From positions 44,650,293-44,714,292 of the forward strand of contig CM059196.1 in the NCBI GenBank assembly GCA_030323885.1: DNA of 64,000 nt, in the 5' to 3' direction. The stretch is from Branchipolynoe longqiensis. Lineage: Eukaryota > Annelida > Polychaeta > Phyllodocida > Polynoidae. The position numbers were made by a program, and so were the translations under genes. The notes beneath the pieces are model-generated. The model did not search any database and was not told where the DNA came from. It was given only the letters and a program-made list of their open reading frames with translations. Positions 53,926 through 64,000 of the stretch are shown piece by piece; position 1 is the stretch's first letter; each line of letters opens with the position of its first letter.

Positions 53926-53999
53926 ACCGTTTTGGCGACCGTGTGATTAACACCCACTCAACCAACCACTACACCCCTCGCCCAGTACCCAACAACTTG

Positions 54000-54343
54000 G
54001 TTTGTTTGTTGGCGTCCTAATAACATCTAAGTTCATATCAGGATGGGTAATAACTTGTGACAGTGCGCACTAATGGTGACTTTATAGTGCTGCTCCACTG
54101 GGAAACCAGGCTGTCAGCACCATCACCCGATTTCTCACTCAGTGGTATTATCCGGATACTGACCTGACACTGAGCCAACCAGTCCTTGCCCTATCCTAAT
54201 AATGCCCACCGCCTGGCTAGAAAGTGTCAAATATCAGTTTTTTAAGTCATTGGTTTGACTCAACCAGGGTCCAAACCCATGGGTTCGAATCCCACTATCT
54301 ACCAACACGGGACACGGACGCTCAACTCATTCAGCCATCCCGT
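54000..54343 (-). mobile_element. Full-length SINE copy
   Basis: Tail TTTGTTTGTTGGCGTCCTAA to head GACGGGATGGCTGAATGAGT (minus strand). Contains a short internal duplication around GGTCCAAACCCATGGGTTCG at the B box. Confidence 0.85.
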
Positions 54344-54349
54344 CTGGTA

Positions 54350-54665
54350 AGGTAGCACTGGGAGTTGGAGGTAGTGGGTGGAAGGTTGCAAAGGTGGAGT
54401 GGGAGGTGGAAGGGAGAGAGGGGGGGGGGGGGGTGGAATGGTGAGGCGAAGGCTGGAGGATAGAGGGGCAATAGAGAATGGAAGGCGGGAGGGAGTTGGG
54501 AGGTGGTGGAGAAGGGATTGGGGAGTAGATGGAGGTGGAGAAGGGAATGAGGGGGAATGAGGGGGAATGACGGGGGAATGACGGGGGAGGGGGAGACGGG
54601 AAGAGAGTTGGGGAGATTGGAAGGGGGAATGAGAGGTGGGGGTTGACGGTGGGATTGGAAAGGTG
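54350..54665. repeat. G-rich degenerate repeat
   Basis: GGGAGGGGGAATGA / GGTGGAGAAGG words with a G14 run (54420-54433). Pro/Ser-rich minus-strand frames are low-complexity shadows. Confidence 0.8.
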
Positions 54666-55012
54666 AAGTGCTGTAAAACATTCCGATAAAAGTAGGATAA
54701 TAACTATGAAAAAATTAGGATACGGCAAAATTAATACCTAAAATAATATTGCAAAATAATGGGGAGAGATTGTGATTAAATCGGATGTGTTGGTAAAATG
54801 GCATCAACGGTCTATTGTATTATAGTCAAACGGGTCCACTTGTGCTTGGGTGAGAAAACACGGGGAGGGGGGGGGGGGGGGCAGGGCCGTTGTTCAGGGT
54901 ACGCCTCGGAATCAACGCCGAGTCAGCTTCGCGGTGGCCTTTGGGCCAATTTACTATATTAGCGTTCATGGTACGCCTCGGAGATGGCTCGCTTTTCAAG
55001 AAAAAAGCCTAG
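54666..55012. other. Unassigned sequence with G15 run
   Basis: Contains G15 at 54867-54881 and two GGTACGCCTCGGA words (54898 and 54970). No gene supported. Confidence 0.4.
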
Positions 55013-55243
55013 GTAGACTGTGGGATTCGAATCCGTGTCGAGTCAAATCAATGTCTTAAAAATTGAATTCTTGTCGCTTCCTAGCCTGGCACTTGGTATT
55101 TATTAAGATAACGCAAGGACTGGTTGGCTCAGTGTCAGGATAATGTGACTGAGTGAGATATCGGGTCCTGGTGTCAGCGGCCTGGTGTCCCAGTGGGACA
55201 GCACTATAAAGTCGCCATGAGTGCGGACTGTCATAAGTCAGCC
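55013..55243 (+). mobile_element. SINE, head and tail truncated
   Basis: B box GGATTCGAATCC, body through CACTATAAAGTCGCCATGAG; the last 50 bp of tail are missing. Confidence 0.8.
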
Positions 55244-55982
55244 TAAAAGCCCAACCACAGTCCTCTGAGGGGGCCAGTGGAGGCTGGCTGGTTGGTGTAG
55301 TTTTAGGCCCCAGTTTGGGCCAGTAAGAACGAAGAAAGAAGAACCCCCCCCCCCCCCCACCACCACCAAAAACGGGCCGTTTTAACGGCGCAGTTTATCG
55401 ATGCTGCAGTTCTGCAGCCAGTGACGCTACGACACAAACCCCCCAATAAGCAAGCTAGGCTACATAGTCCATGTGACAGACCAAATTTCCTTACCAATTT
55501 GGTGAACAGTTCCTACTATGATTTTTGGTTAGCCTGGTATCTGAAGTGTCCAAAATCAGTTGATGGACTTCCGGGTCACTTTGCCAAATGCCCTTTTGGT
55601 GGCCATCTTTAAAGATGGCCAGCGTTATTTCATGGAAATGGAGAGAATCAAGAAAACTTGCATAACTTCTCACCAGAATGACCTATCAACATGCAAAATG
55701 GCTTAAAATGTTGGTAATAACATTCTGCATCCGGCAATATATGATTATTCATATTTCGTTATTATTATCTGTTAAAAAATGATAGATTTCTTTAAAAGAA
55801 AGTCACATTTTTCACTTTTTTTCATGATATATGTTAATAAGTTGTACGCCAATTAATGCCAGGATGGATATTGGTCACATTACATGTTGGATCATATAGG
55901 GGGGTTTATTAGGCATCCATAACAAGTGTTATATTAGATAGATTTCAACTTTATTTGATTCCATAGACACAAATTTAACATC
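55244..55982. other. Unassigned sequence left of the 6.4 kb element
   Basis: C15 run (55344-55358) and AT-rich DNA; no supported gene. Confidence 0.4.
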
Positions 55983-56021
55983 ATACTATAATAGCCTTTT
56001 TCACCAGTTTGGGGTAGGGGT
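55983..56021 (+). repeat. Left terminal inverted repeat
   Basis: TACTATAATAGCC followed by a T run, then ACCAGTTTGGGGTAGGGG. Pairs with 62301-62340. Confidence 0.82.
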
Positions 56022-56421
56022 AATACTACATCTCCAGCAATCCACGATATGTCCGCTTAGCAATTGAATAACCATGTTTATTATAGGTACACAAGCATAA
56101 TTAGTTGTGTTATTATGCATTTGCCTTTGTGTTTAATTACTATAGACTGTTTCCAGTGCAAAAAGTAGTGGAATTGACCTTGACCTTTAATAAAAAATGT
56201 GCCTTAAGGCTGAAAATCAATAAATGTGATAACACATTATTGGTGCTGTTACAAATGCTCTGGACTTGTCTCTAAGCAGTTTTCAATTAACCATGCCACA
56301 ATCTGGACCTACATTACAAATATTCTACTTACTCGAATGGTAGACCTATGTCTAAAGGTTGTTCATTTTGCTATGTAAACTCAGCATATATCTATATGCT
56401 CTTACTGTTGAAGCTGATTTT

Positions 56422-56931
56422 TTAATCGTTGTCACTGTCGCTGTCACTATCATCCATATTGTTTGATTGGTCCTCACCCTCTTCTTGCATATTAGCACAG
56501 TTCAGTAATCTGCACGCATGGGTGCAGTGGAATCCATTTGCTACACAAGGACAGTCTTTATCGCAATGTCTAGGGCATTTACAGGACATCAATTCAAGAA
56601 CAACATCTGGAGCTGGTGCTCCTGTGAGCCAGCATATTGATAGTTGTCCTTCTACTACATTCCACCCATGTCCATCAGTTGGGCTTGGTATCTTGGGTGA
56701 GCTCTGTAGACTTCTTCGCCAGATGCCAGCTTGGTAATTAGCATGATTTGTGTGCTGTCTTAATGCATCTTTGCATGAGGGGAGCTGTCCAGATGAAATA
56801 TCACCTTTTCTTGATCGGAACATTTCATACCTGAGTCTGTTGACGTCTTTAATATTTGTATTCAAACTATACATGCTACAAGGTTTGTAGGGTTTGGAAC
56901 ATATCTTCTGTAACATGCCATTCCTGCCCAA
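56422..56931 (-). pseudogene. HEEADTR/CXC protein, C-terminal CXC segment
   Basis: From DVNRLRYEMFRSRKGDISSG and ANYQAGIWRRSLQ to the cysteine-rich CKCPRHCDKDCPCVANGFHC then THACRLLNC (residues 117-145), a tesmin/TSO1-like CXC domain, which binds DNA through a zinc cluster in known proteins. Ends with an acidic tail (DDSDSDSDND) and stop at 56422. A C-terminal DNA-binding CXC next to a nuclease-like domain would suit an end-recognising enzyme. Confidence 0.78.
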
Positions 56932-57814
56932 AGGCTGTGAACAGTTCTCTGTACTCCCGGTTTTTGCAGATCAAATTGACAGCGTTGACCTTGCCCTGCC
57001 CAGCGAAGGAGCTGATGGAATCACAACCTGTATATGCATGGGCACCAATCAATGCAGTGCATACATCCTTGCCGAGTATTGTCCCTAGCCTTGATATATA
57101 TATCAGTCTCATCGCATTCTTTTTTCCTCTTCTCAATAGGATCCTTGTATCCATTTGCAAGTGGAGGGAGAGGAGGATTACGAAGACATCAGTGTCTTCA
57201 GAAATCACCACAACCATGCGATAGTTTGCAGCTGCATGTTTTGTGTGGATCATCATCCTCGTATCGGCTTCTTCATGTGTGGATCTAAGCTCAATGATCT
57301 GCATCACATCATCCTTTGTTATCCTGAAACATCTTTCATCCGAGGTTACCATCAGTATGATCTTGCCAAGTTTGTCCCTCCTGCCCATTTCTTTCCAATT
57401 CTCTGCCAGGAATGCGGTGAGCTTGGCTTTGCGTTCTGTACTAGCCAAGATCCGTTTCCAGTTCTTGATTCGGTGTCCTGGTTTTATCTGGTTGAACACG
57501 ATTCCATGCCATGAACCACGGTTTGTCCACTCGGCAGTCTTAATTGATTGCTCTTGGTAGATGTCAAACACTACATCAATTCGCCCACTACTCCAACCAT
57601 CATTGAGAACTTTCTTCAGGATTGTATCAGACAGTTCTTCAAAGGTCAGATTCTCATCGTGAATCATCTGTACTATTTCCATGGCATCAACAATTGTTGC
57701 CCGAGAACCAGGTGGTAACTCAACATTCACAATTTCTTTCTCGATATGTTTGCCTAATGTTGCTTTCCCTGTTTTTTTCATTGTTCCATGGTTTCGGACC
57801 CAGGGGATATTCAA
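56876..57814 (-). pseudogene. HEEADTR/CXC protein, PIN-like nuclease segment
   Basis: From about 57770: KATLGKHIEKEIVNVELPPG, then ATIVDAMEIVQ. The three acidic blocks of a PIN/FEN-like nuclease fold are present: STHEEADTRMMIH (residues 178-190), VVVISEDTDVFVILL (201-215) and AYTGCDSISSFAGQGK (260-275). In PIN/FEN nucleases these acids bind Mg or Mn ions for phosphodiester cleavage. All the acids I would expect are retained although the gene is broken elsewhere. Frameshift at the 3' side near 56890. The fold is assigned by motif spacing, not by a search. Confidence 0.75.
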
Positions 57815-58425
57815 AGACGTCTTTCATATCCAACTTTCTGTTTTGAGCAATCAGTAGCATGTGTCCAAAAACACGATTGTCTGCTTTCAAGATCATCTCT
57901 CTGTTCGCACCATCCTTGACAAAAAAATTTGTGTGTAAGGCACTGAATGTTTCTAAATTCAGTTTTTTGATCAGATCATAAAATCCTGACCCTCTCTCCA
58001 GCCTTTCCATGTGAATCTTGTAAGCTTCTTCACCCTTGCTGTGAGCTTTGAGCAGATCATTCATTACTGCTGATGTTGCTGCAGCACCAGTTGACAGACT
58101 CACAAGATCCGACGGGTGATTGGAGAATGGGTTTGTCCAGTTGTTTTCTAGCATATCAACAATAGACATCACATCAGCTTCGTCCCGCTTGACCCTTGAT
58201 GGTTGGAGGTCAGCATGACCAAGTCCTTGTTTACTTTGCCCAGATGTTGATACAAGGTCTTGAAGCTGTTGAATAGATTCAGCTCTGTGTTCAGCTGTCA
58301 GGTAAAGACGTGCCAGTGCACTATGTTTTAGGCTAAAGCCTTTGGTCCCACCAGCAGTTTGCGTGTCCTTGTTTACAGTCTCCTCTACAGTCTGGTCAAT
58401 GGCAATCTTGGCAAAAGGGCATAGA
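57775..58425 (-). pseudogene. HEEADTR/CXC protein, third segment
   Basis: CPFAKIAIDQTVEETVNKDT, then QTAGGTKGFSLKHSALARLY, DEADVMSIVDMLENNWTNPF and VFGHMLLIAQNRKLDMKDVF. The frame is lost near 57775 at a run of seven T/A, a likely slippage frameshift. Confidence 0.75.
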
Positions 58426-58957
58426 GGTCTGGACATGTCTCTTCTAATTGTGTCATCTGCGCATAGTACAGTGGTAAGTAGCGAGAGTAATTGGTCTTGT
58501 CCATTGCCAAGCACCAAGGAATCATATTCTTGATACTTCCTAAATGCAGGTACCAATTGCCTTCACGATCAGCTCATATCAGTCCCAGCAGTATATCTAC
58601 CATGTCAAGATACATCATCCAAAATGCTGCCATGTGCCCACTCTCATGCTGCAGAAGATCCAAGTAACAACGTAACAGATGTAGAATACTCCTGCATGAC
58701 TCGTTATTTCTACTGGTTTCAAGGGTGGCCACACACGTTTCATCATGCATAGCCATCACCACACGCAAAGTTTCATCTAATTGTGGCAGGTCACTCATGT
58801 GGTTAATTTCCAACCATTCAACAAATCCTCTCCATACAAGTCGCATCAGTGCTTCATATGTCAGCTTGTGAAGACGAACACCTCTATTGTACTGCTTTCC
58901 ATCTAGAACTTTATCAATAGACCCCTCAGATATCACCCCAGATTCAACAGCAAGGTA
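58420..58957 (-). pseudogene. HEEADTR/CXC protein, second segment
   Basis: Same frame as the N-terminal segment: SIDKVLDGKQYNRGVRLHKL, WRGFVEWLEINHM, HESGHMAAFWMMYLDMVDIL, then a second TGA (58576-58574) before ADREGNWYLHLGSIKNMIPW and YSRYLPLYYAQMTQLE. A frameshift near 58420 moves the protein to the next frame. Both nonsense codons are TGA at CGA-like positions. Confidence 0.75.
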
Positions 58958-60841
58958 TCAAAGTCCTGCATCACGGAATAGTTTCCCAATGATTGACAAC
59001 ATATTACAAATAATATGGAAGTTGCCCATCATCAGCAGGATTTTCTCAAACCTAAGTTGTTGTTTCCAAGCAACCTCTGTTGCTTTAGCATACAGAGCCT
59101 GGTCCATTACAACGGCAATCATGTCTAGGCCTAGGTGCTGCTGAATGGAGATTGACTGAGAAAGGATCTCTTGCACAGTCGACAGTTCTGTTGCTGGTGC
59201 ATTGATTGTAGGTAAGTATCCAACCTTATCAGCCTTGACTGTTACATCATCTCTGGTTTTTATGTTGAACCCTGTCCAAGAGCTGACCATCTGGTTCACA
59301 GTGTCGTGAAGTCGGGTGATCACCCATAGGACATTTTTCTGCCTGGCCCTTTCAGTTGCATTGCTTAGAGGTATGGACGTGTTGGCAAACTTCAATGGTG
59401 GAGGACCTTCCCTCTTGGCAGAGATGTAAATAGGTAGATGGTACTCAGACAGTTCTAAGGTGTGCTTTTTCTCCTTTTGGGTAACGGTTGATTTTCTAGC
59501 TGGTGTGCATGAATGAGTTTGCGGTTGGACAATAATCCCATTTACACGATGGGATGTGCCTGCCCCACTCAGTGTTTCCTCCAGCCTATCAATGTTGTCA
59601 AAGGCAAGCACAGTAGGGATGCATGGGTGTGCCCATGAAGGAATGGCTGGTTTGTTTTCATCTACACTGTCCATCTTTTCGATGCACAAGGCTGTGTCTA
59701 TCTCCTGTAATCGTGTATACGAACATGCATGACCAAGGCGGTTCAATGTCTTAATGAGTTCAACATTGCCAGTTAAAGTTTTGATAGCCCATGGAAGGAG
59801 GATATGTTTTGGAGTCAAGACTCGAGCATTTGTAACAGCGCTAATGATGTCCTGACCAAATGAGAATGACAGCCGGTGGACCTTGTCAGAGGTAACAGGC
59901 TGACAACCACCAAGAAGCACCTCTAAGAAGTGAACAAGACAATCAGGAAGTTGAATATAACTTTCAGTGAACTCCTGTGGATTCGGTGGCCAGGCCTGCT
60001 CTTTGATACCTTCTGTGATTTTATCTCGCAAGATTTGAGCAACCTGGACAATCAGTTGTTCACATTGTTGGCTGTGTATGTAAGTGTCAAGTTTGTCCTT
60101 CAACTTTATAAAATCAAAAGAAATAGAATCTGCTAAACGGTTGTGTGGTCTAACATAAACATTATTACTAGTACCAGCAGAGAAAAAGTGCAAAGTGTAA
60201 TTGTGACTCAAGGTTTCTACGGTTATGGGTTTTAGTTGATTGTTTAATGTCTTCCACACCTTCATCATCGCAAGAATTTTTGGGTCACCTTTTACAGTTG
60301 CAACAGACCTGAGTGTTGTGTCAGCACGGAGATCTTTTGCCTGAATCAGGCTTTCTCGGGTAGATGTTCCTTTTAAACACTTGTTAGTTCGTTCGCAGAA
60401 GATATACATCCAATCATATACACGTGTAGTTTTTGATGCCCCTTGACGTAATGATTGTCTTGGCTGTCCAAATTCCTTTCCACTCTCACCAGCAAGTTTC
60501 TTAAGCTTGGTCAGTTCCTTTTTGTGCGCGAAATTCGATCTGCATTCACGGTGATAGAATACATCTGGTACAGTATTTGGATTGTCCACTTTCAAAGTCA
60601 AGATCGGATCGAAGCACCTAATCATTGCCGCTTCACATAGTGTTTGCCAGGAATTGATGTCTTTTGGTTTGACAAGTTCACATAATGGTGCATCATTCCC
60701 ACATATTATACATGTGAGACGTTCAATTTTTGCCTGGATAGGACATTCAGCCATGACAACATGCAGTTGGTTTTGTCGGAAATTCGATCTGGAATGATAT
60801 GACATGTTCATGAAAATAACGCCATGCTTACAATGGTGCAT
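58958..60841 (-). pseudogene. HEEADTR/CXC protein, N-terminal segment
   Basis: 627 codons; the likelier start is the Met at codon 30 (60754, MAECPIQAKIERLTCIICG). CIICG (residues 44-48) and YHRECRSNF (about 95-103) look like a C-x2-C...H-x3-C zinc module. PTVLAFDNIDRLEETLSGAG and THSCTPARK lie in the middle; MIAVVMDQALYAKATEVAWK and GNFHIICNMLSIIGKLFRDA near the end. I know this protein family only as recurring uncharacterised predictions in invertebrate genomes, with no established function. The frame stops at a TGA (58960-58958) after DAGL, where the sequence continues in the same frame with YLAVESGVISEGSID; CGA (Arg) to TGA is the simplest explanation. Confidence 0.78.
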
Positions 60842-62300
60842 TATTATTTGGGCCTAAAAAATACCTCGGTTTCCAGTTACAGCAGAAAAAAGTTGAACGT
60901 CAGTAGGTTGGCAAAAGTTTAAAAAAAAATTCTTTTCTTTTGCCGACATGAAAAATAATTGAAGGTCGGCAAAAGTTTTTATTTTATTTTGTTTTGTGTT
61001 GCGACACACAAAACAAATGAAGTTTCAGGCCGTTTAGTGCACAATATAGGTTATTTTGGGTGAGCAGTCTGTGAAGGGCCACACTTGTTAACACAACATA
61101 ACAAAATATTAACGATAATGATATATGAACCATGCATTTTTGTATCTTCAAGGAACTCCTGTCAAAATAAAAATTCTGAAGGTCGCGGTTCAATTTGAAG
61201 GTCGGTCGCAAATCGGAAACATGTTAATATTATTTTTATTTTTTCATTTGCATTTGAAATTGAAGGCCGGTCGGGAATCGGAAACAGAGGTATTTGTTTA
61301 CGCCTTGTGGTAGGCCAACATGGATTGTCACTATTTCAGATTCACAGCCAACCATAAATCCCAATCTTCCATTTCACTAACCACCCCTCCCATCCCCCCT
61401 CCCACCTCCCTTCAGCCACATTGTGATATTATCATTCAATAATAACATAACTGAAGCATCTGCTACATACAGGACATAATCAATGAAGGCCCATGTAGAA
61501 CTAACTGTGCAGCTACCAGCAAACCATGTAGTGACAATGCAGAACTTTTAACATCCATGTACATTATGTACACCATTTACACAAGCTAGGTAGAGCAACA
61601 TGCAACAGGCGTTATACTTAATATACATTTTTTTTAGAATGGTCAAGACTGCTTCAGAATACTTACAGTTTTACAGTGTCCTGATATTTTGACAATGCCC
61701 AACACTATAGCCAAGCCATGACAGAAATGATACAAAACATATGATAGCCATCCATGTGCTACTTTCACTTTGAATTGACTGTTCAGTGGGGTGGCGCCAC
61801 CAATGTGTGTTGTGGTAGGTAATTAGATCAACTGAAACTTACATTACTAATCTCTGATCGACCAAAGTTGAGCTCGATTTCTAAGGGCCTGTCAGGGAGG
61901 TAATTGTGTCTTTGATCCCTTGAAGCTACTCAAGCCACTTAATCATGAACCAGTAGGAGAATGGCATTTCATTCATGGCTCGTACCAGTAGGCCTACTCA
62001 ATTTTTAAGTTGGTTCATTTTCTAGGATTGGCACTTCATTAACCTGGAATGACATAAAAAATCATTGTCAGATTTCATGTTTGGTTTAGTACTGGTATGG
62101 TTGAGTTTACTTAGTTTTTTTCATAGCTCATGACAGTTGCTAGTAGGCCTACCTATAACAGAAAAAAGGGGTGCTCCCCTCAAGCTCAACTTCAGTAGTA
62201 GTAAAGAATGAGAACAAAGTAAAGTACAAATAGTAATGAATGACATTGTTATAAAATGTAACTGTCAGGGCCAGGTACTGGGTTTCCTGCAAATAGTTTT
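60842..62300. other. Upstream noncoding region of the 6.4 kb element
   Basis: About 1.45 kb ahead of the gene with repeated GGTCGGCAAAAGTTT (60905, 60965) and GTCGGTCGCAAATCGGAAAC / GGTCGGGAATCGGAAAC words (61203, 61267). Possible promoter region; no exon or promoter box that I can support. Confidence 0.4.
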
Positions 62301-62340
62301 TACCCCTACCCCAAACTGGTAAAAAAGGTTATTTTTAGTA
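62301..62340 (-). repeat. Right terminal inverted repeat
   Basis: Read inward: TACTAAAAATAACC, a T run, then ACCAGTTTGGGGTAGGGG. About 35 of 40 positions match the left end. Confidence 0.82.
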
Positions 62341-62354
62341 CAATGTTAAAAACG

Positions 62355-62407
62355 TGTCAGGACGTACACCGCGCACCGACTTGTGACGACGCCCCCCCCC
62401 CCCCCCC
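62355..62407 (-). mobile_element. SINE fragment and C16 run
   Basis: GTGTCAGGACGTACACCGCG and CACCGACTTGTGACGACG match the SINE body near its tail; followed by C16 (62392-62407) and a CA run. Confidence 0.5.
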
Positions 62408-62715
62408 ACACACACATTCAAACGCGGCACGGAAACATTACTGAATGCGCAGCAAACAGGATCAGGATCAGGTAGAGCAGGTGTCGGAGCGGACCGGACG
62501 CGGGCAAATAATGGCCAAACTCTTCAAAAAACGTGTGAGTGCTGTATTCTCTTTTCCCGACTGGTTTAATAACGAAATAGTGGTCATCGGAATACACCCG
62601 ACCTGTGTCGTTTTTCTAAATATAAACGGTCCAGAAGGTTTGGGTTATCAGCCGTGTCCGGGAGGGAGAAAGTCGTTGCGGTGCGGGTAGAGTGGGGTTT
62701 GTACCTTGGTTCTGT

Positions 62716-63067
62716 TTGTTTGTTGTTGTTTTACGTGCTAGCAAGATCTAAGGTCATATCAGGATGCTTACCCACTTGTGAGAGTGCACACTCATGGCGA
62801 CTTTATAGTGGTGCCTCACTGGGAGTCCAGGCCACCAGCACCATGACCTGATATACCTCTCAGTCGCATTATCGTGACACTGTGCCAACCAGTCCTTGCC
62901 CTATCCTAATAATGCAGAGCGCCTGGCAGAAAGCAACAATTAAGTATACATTTATAAGTCATTGGTTTGACTCGACCAGGGTTCAAACTCACAAACATAT
63001 GGGTTCGAATCCCTTGAACTCCCAGAACAGGAGACGGACGCACAACTCATTCGGCCACCCCGTCTGG
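62716..63067 (-). mobile_element. Full-length SINE copy
   Basis: Tail TTTGTTTGTTGTTGTTTTAC to head GACGGGGTGGCCGAATGAGT on the minus strand. As at 44279 and 54000, the B-box region is partly duplicated (GGGTTCAAACTC, GGGTTCGAATCC). Confidence 0.88.
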
Positions 63068-63301
63068 TCTATGTAACTTGGTTGTTGCAGGCCTCCCCAG
63101 CGGGGTGATTTTATTCAGCGCGGGACTGCGAAACTCGCTGGAACGCTGGGTTCCCATTGCAGGGTTCTCGTCGTGAGTTCGCTATCGTGGGTTCGAAGAA
63201 GTAAATAACCCGAACAAAGCAATCGCTTACAAAATTTATTCTTGCTACAAAAACATATATATGTTTCAACGAATGTATAAAAAGAAAATCTTGCCCTGAC
63301 C

Positions 63302-63335
63302 CCTTGTATCCATTTGCAAGTGGAGGGAGAGGAGG
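63302..63335. repeat. 34-bp exact duplicate of transposon coding sequence
   Basis: CCTTGTATCCATTTGCAAGT plus the next 14 bases are identical to 57143-57176, inside the HEEADTR nuclease frame, in the same orientation. It is followed by three GGTCTCAAAT repeats. The flanks are unrelated. Confidence 0.85.
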
Positions 63336-64000
63336 GTCTCAAATGGTCTCAAATGGTCTCAAATGCACTGCATGACCCAGCACGCTAAACACCTTCCCAG
63401 TCCTCTTTCAACGCCCATTACATACCTAGTACATAACATTTTTCTTGAAATTGACCCAATACCAGTCACATATAAATCCCCAAATACAACCTCCATTCCA
63501 TTCATCAAATCATACAATACAAAGAACTAACAATTACTAATTAAATGACTCAAACAATATTGCAAAAATTAACATCATACACATTGACATCCACTGTTCC
63601 TGTCACCATCATACCATATCCTTCAGTATATAACAACTTACATGTATGGGCAAATCAGTGTAGGTATTTACTAGACACCAGCATATTAATTGTGATTAGA
63701 TCCACTCATTTGCATATATACTGTGCATGTATTTGAAAATAGGTATATATATTTTGATATATTTCTTTACAAAAAAGGAAAGAAGGAAAAAAGTGCTTAA
63801 AGACAATTCTAAAACCATGCAATACATATTCACTGAATGCATGATACTTTTATTGGATTGGAATTGTACACAGTTACTACTACAGCTGATACTTCATTTA
63901 TCAAATGTATAATACTTTTAGTATCAAACAGGATTTGCATGCAGTTACTATTACAACTGATAGTAGTTTCATTTATGTATTAAGGAATTGTACTGCACGG
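63336..64000. other. Unassigned AT-rich sequence
   Basis: Starts with a short GGTCTCAAATGGTCTCAAAT tandem; the rest is AT-rich with two similar ACTGAATGCATGATACTTTT / AATGTATAATACTTTTAGTA words near 63830-63920. No gene supported. Confidence 0.4.

Larger units (their letters stand above)
55983..62340 (-). mobile_element. 6.4 kb terminal-inverted-repeat element carrying a HEEADTR/CXC gene
   Basis: The two ends (55983-56021 and 62301-62340) are reverse complements over about 40 bp with one gap and few mismatches; ACCAGTTTGGGGTAGGGG is perfect in both. The single gene inside is on the minus strand (60841-56422), intron-free but with two nonsense codons and about three frameshifts. The inverted similarity may extend another 10 bp outward (TTTAACAT on both sides). 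The right edge abuts a SINE fragment at 62355. No classical DDE transposase is visible, so the HEEADTR protein or a trans-acting enzyme would have to mobilise it. This arrangement is what I see; that it is a transposon is inference. Confidence 0.7.

Noticed and set aside
54327..54728. 133-codon proline/serine-rich minus-strand frame
   Set aside because: Translation of a G-rich degenerate repeat; no domain, no splice context.
56876..60841. Reading the HEEADTR gene as several separate genes
   Set aside because: Adjacent pieces continue one another directly across single stops or frameshifts in the order expected for one protein; there are no independent starts or intergenic gaps.

Overview
This is a stretch of animal nuclear DNA, most likely from a marine invertebrate (a lophotrochozoan, hemichordate or cephalochordate would fit; the sequence alone does not settle which). 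The reasons are one spliced host gene with introns of 0.9 to 2.9 kb, many copies of a tRNA-derived SINE, several retrotransposon classes (Ngaro/DIRS-like, I-type, CR1-like and other non-LTR, Ty3/Gypsy-like), many small inverted-repeat DNA elements, and long minisatellites. I see no bacterial operon, rRNA gene, stand-alone tRNA gene or CRISPR array.

The only convincing host gene is on the minus strand at 45376 to 38618. Four exons with matching splice phases encode a 374-residue GNAT-family protein resembling probable N-acetyltransferase 16 / histidine N-acetyltransferase. Its introns hold SINEs, LINE tails and inverted-repeat elements, and an I-type LINE lies next to its 3' end.

Layout. 0-4.1 kb: tandem arrays (176, 61, 36 and 25 bp units) and a 0.5 kb hairpin element. 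4.1-13.1 kb: a PIN-like nuclease fragment, TTAA-type MITEs, SINEs inserted in a G-rich minisatellite, and elements built from iterated GCATTCG words. 13.8-20 kb: MITEs, a 116-bp tandem array, a 1.6 kb array of 18-bp units, and a nested inverted-repeat element. 20.5-25.5 kb: a decayed Ngaro-like tyrosine-recombinase retrotransposon with its diagnostic split direct repeats. 26.9-28.9 kb: a 2 kb foldback element. 29.7-38.5 kb: inverted-repeat element D, I-type LINE copy 1, a DIRS-like RT fragment, and I-type LINE copy 2 split by a deleted Ty3/Gypsy-like element with perfect 5-bp target duplication. 38.6-45.4 kb: the host gene. 45.5-49.9 kb: SINEs and nested MITEs. 49.9-52.3 kb: a CR1-like ORF1 carrying PHD-like, NADAR and SGNH hydrolase domains. 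53.4-55.3 kb: SINEs and G-rich sequence. 56.0-62.3 kb: a 6.4 kb element with about 40-bp terminal inverted repeats carrying a decayed gene of about 1,450 codons with a HEEADTR PIN-like nuclease domain and a C-terminal CXC domain.

Most notable: (1) the HEEADTR/CXC gene family sitting inside a terminal-inverted-repeat element; (2) a NADAR domain between PHD and esterase domains in a LINE ORF1; (3) a group of inverted-repeat elements sharing the end GGCCCTGTCACACTA, each interior built from a different iterated short word, four of which keep the same 26-bp internal palindrome.
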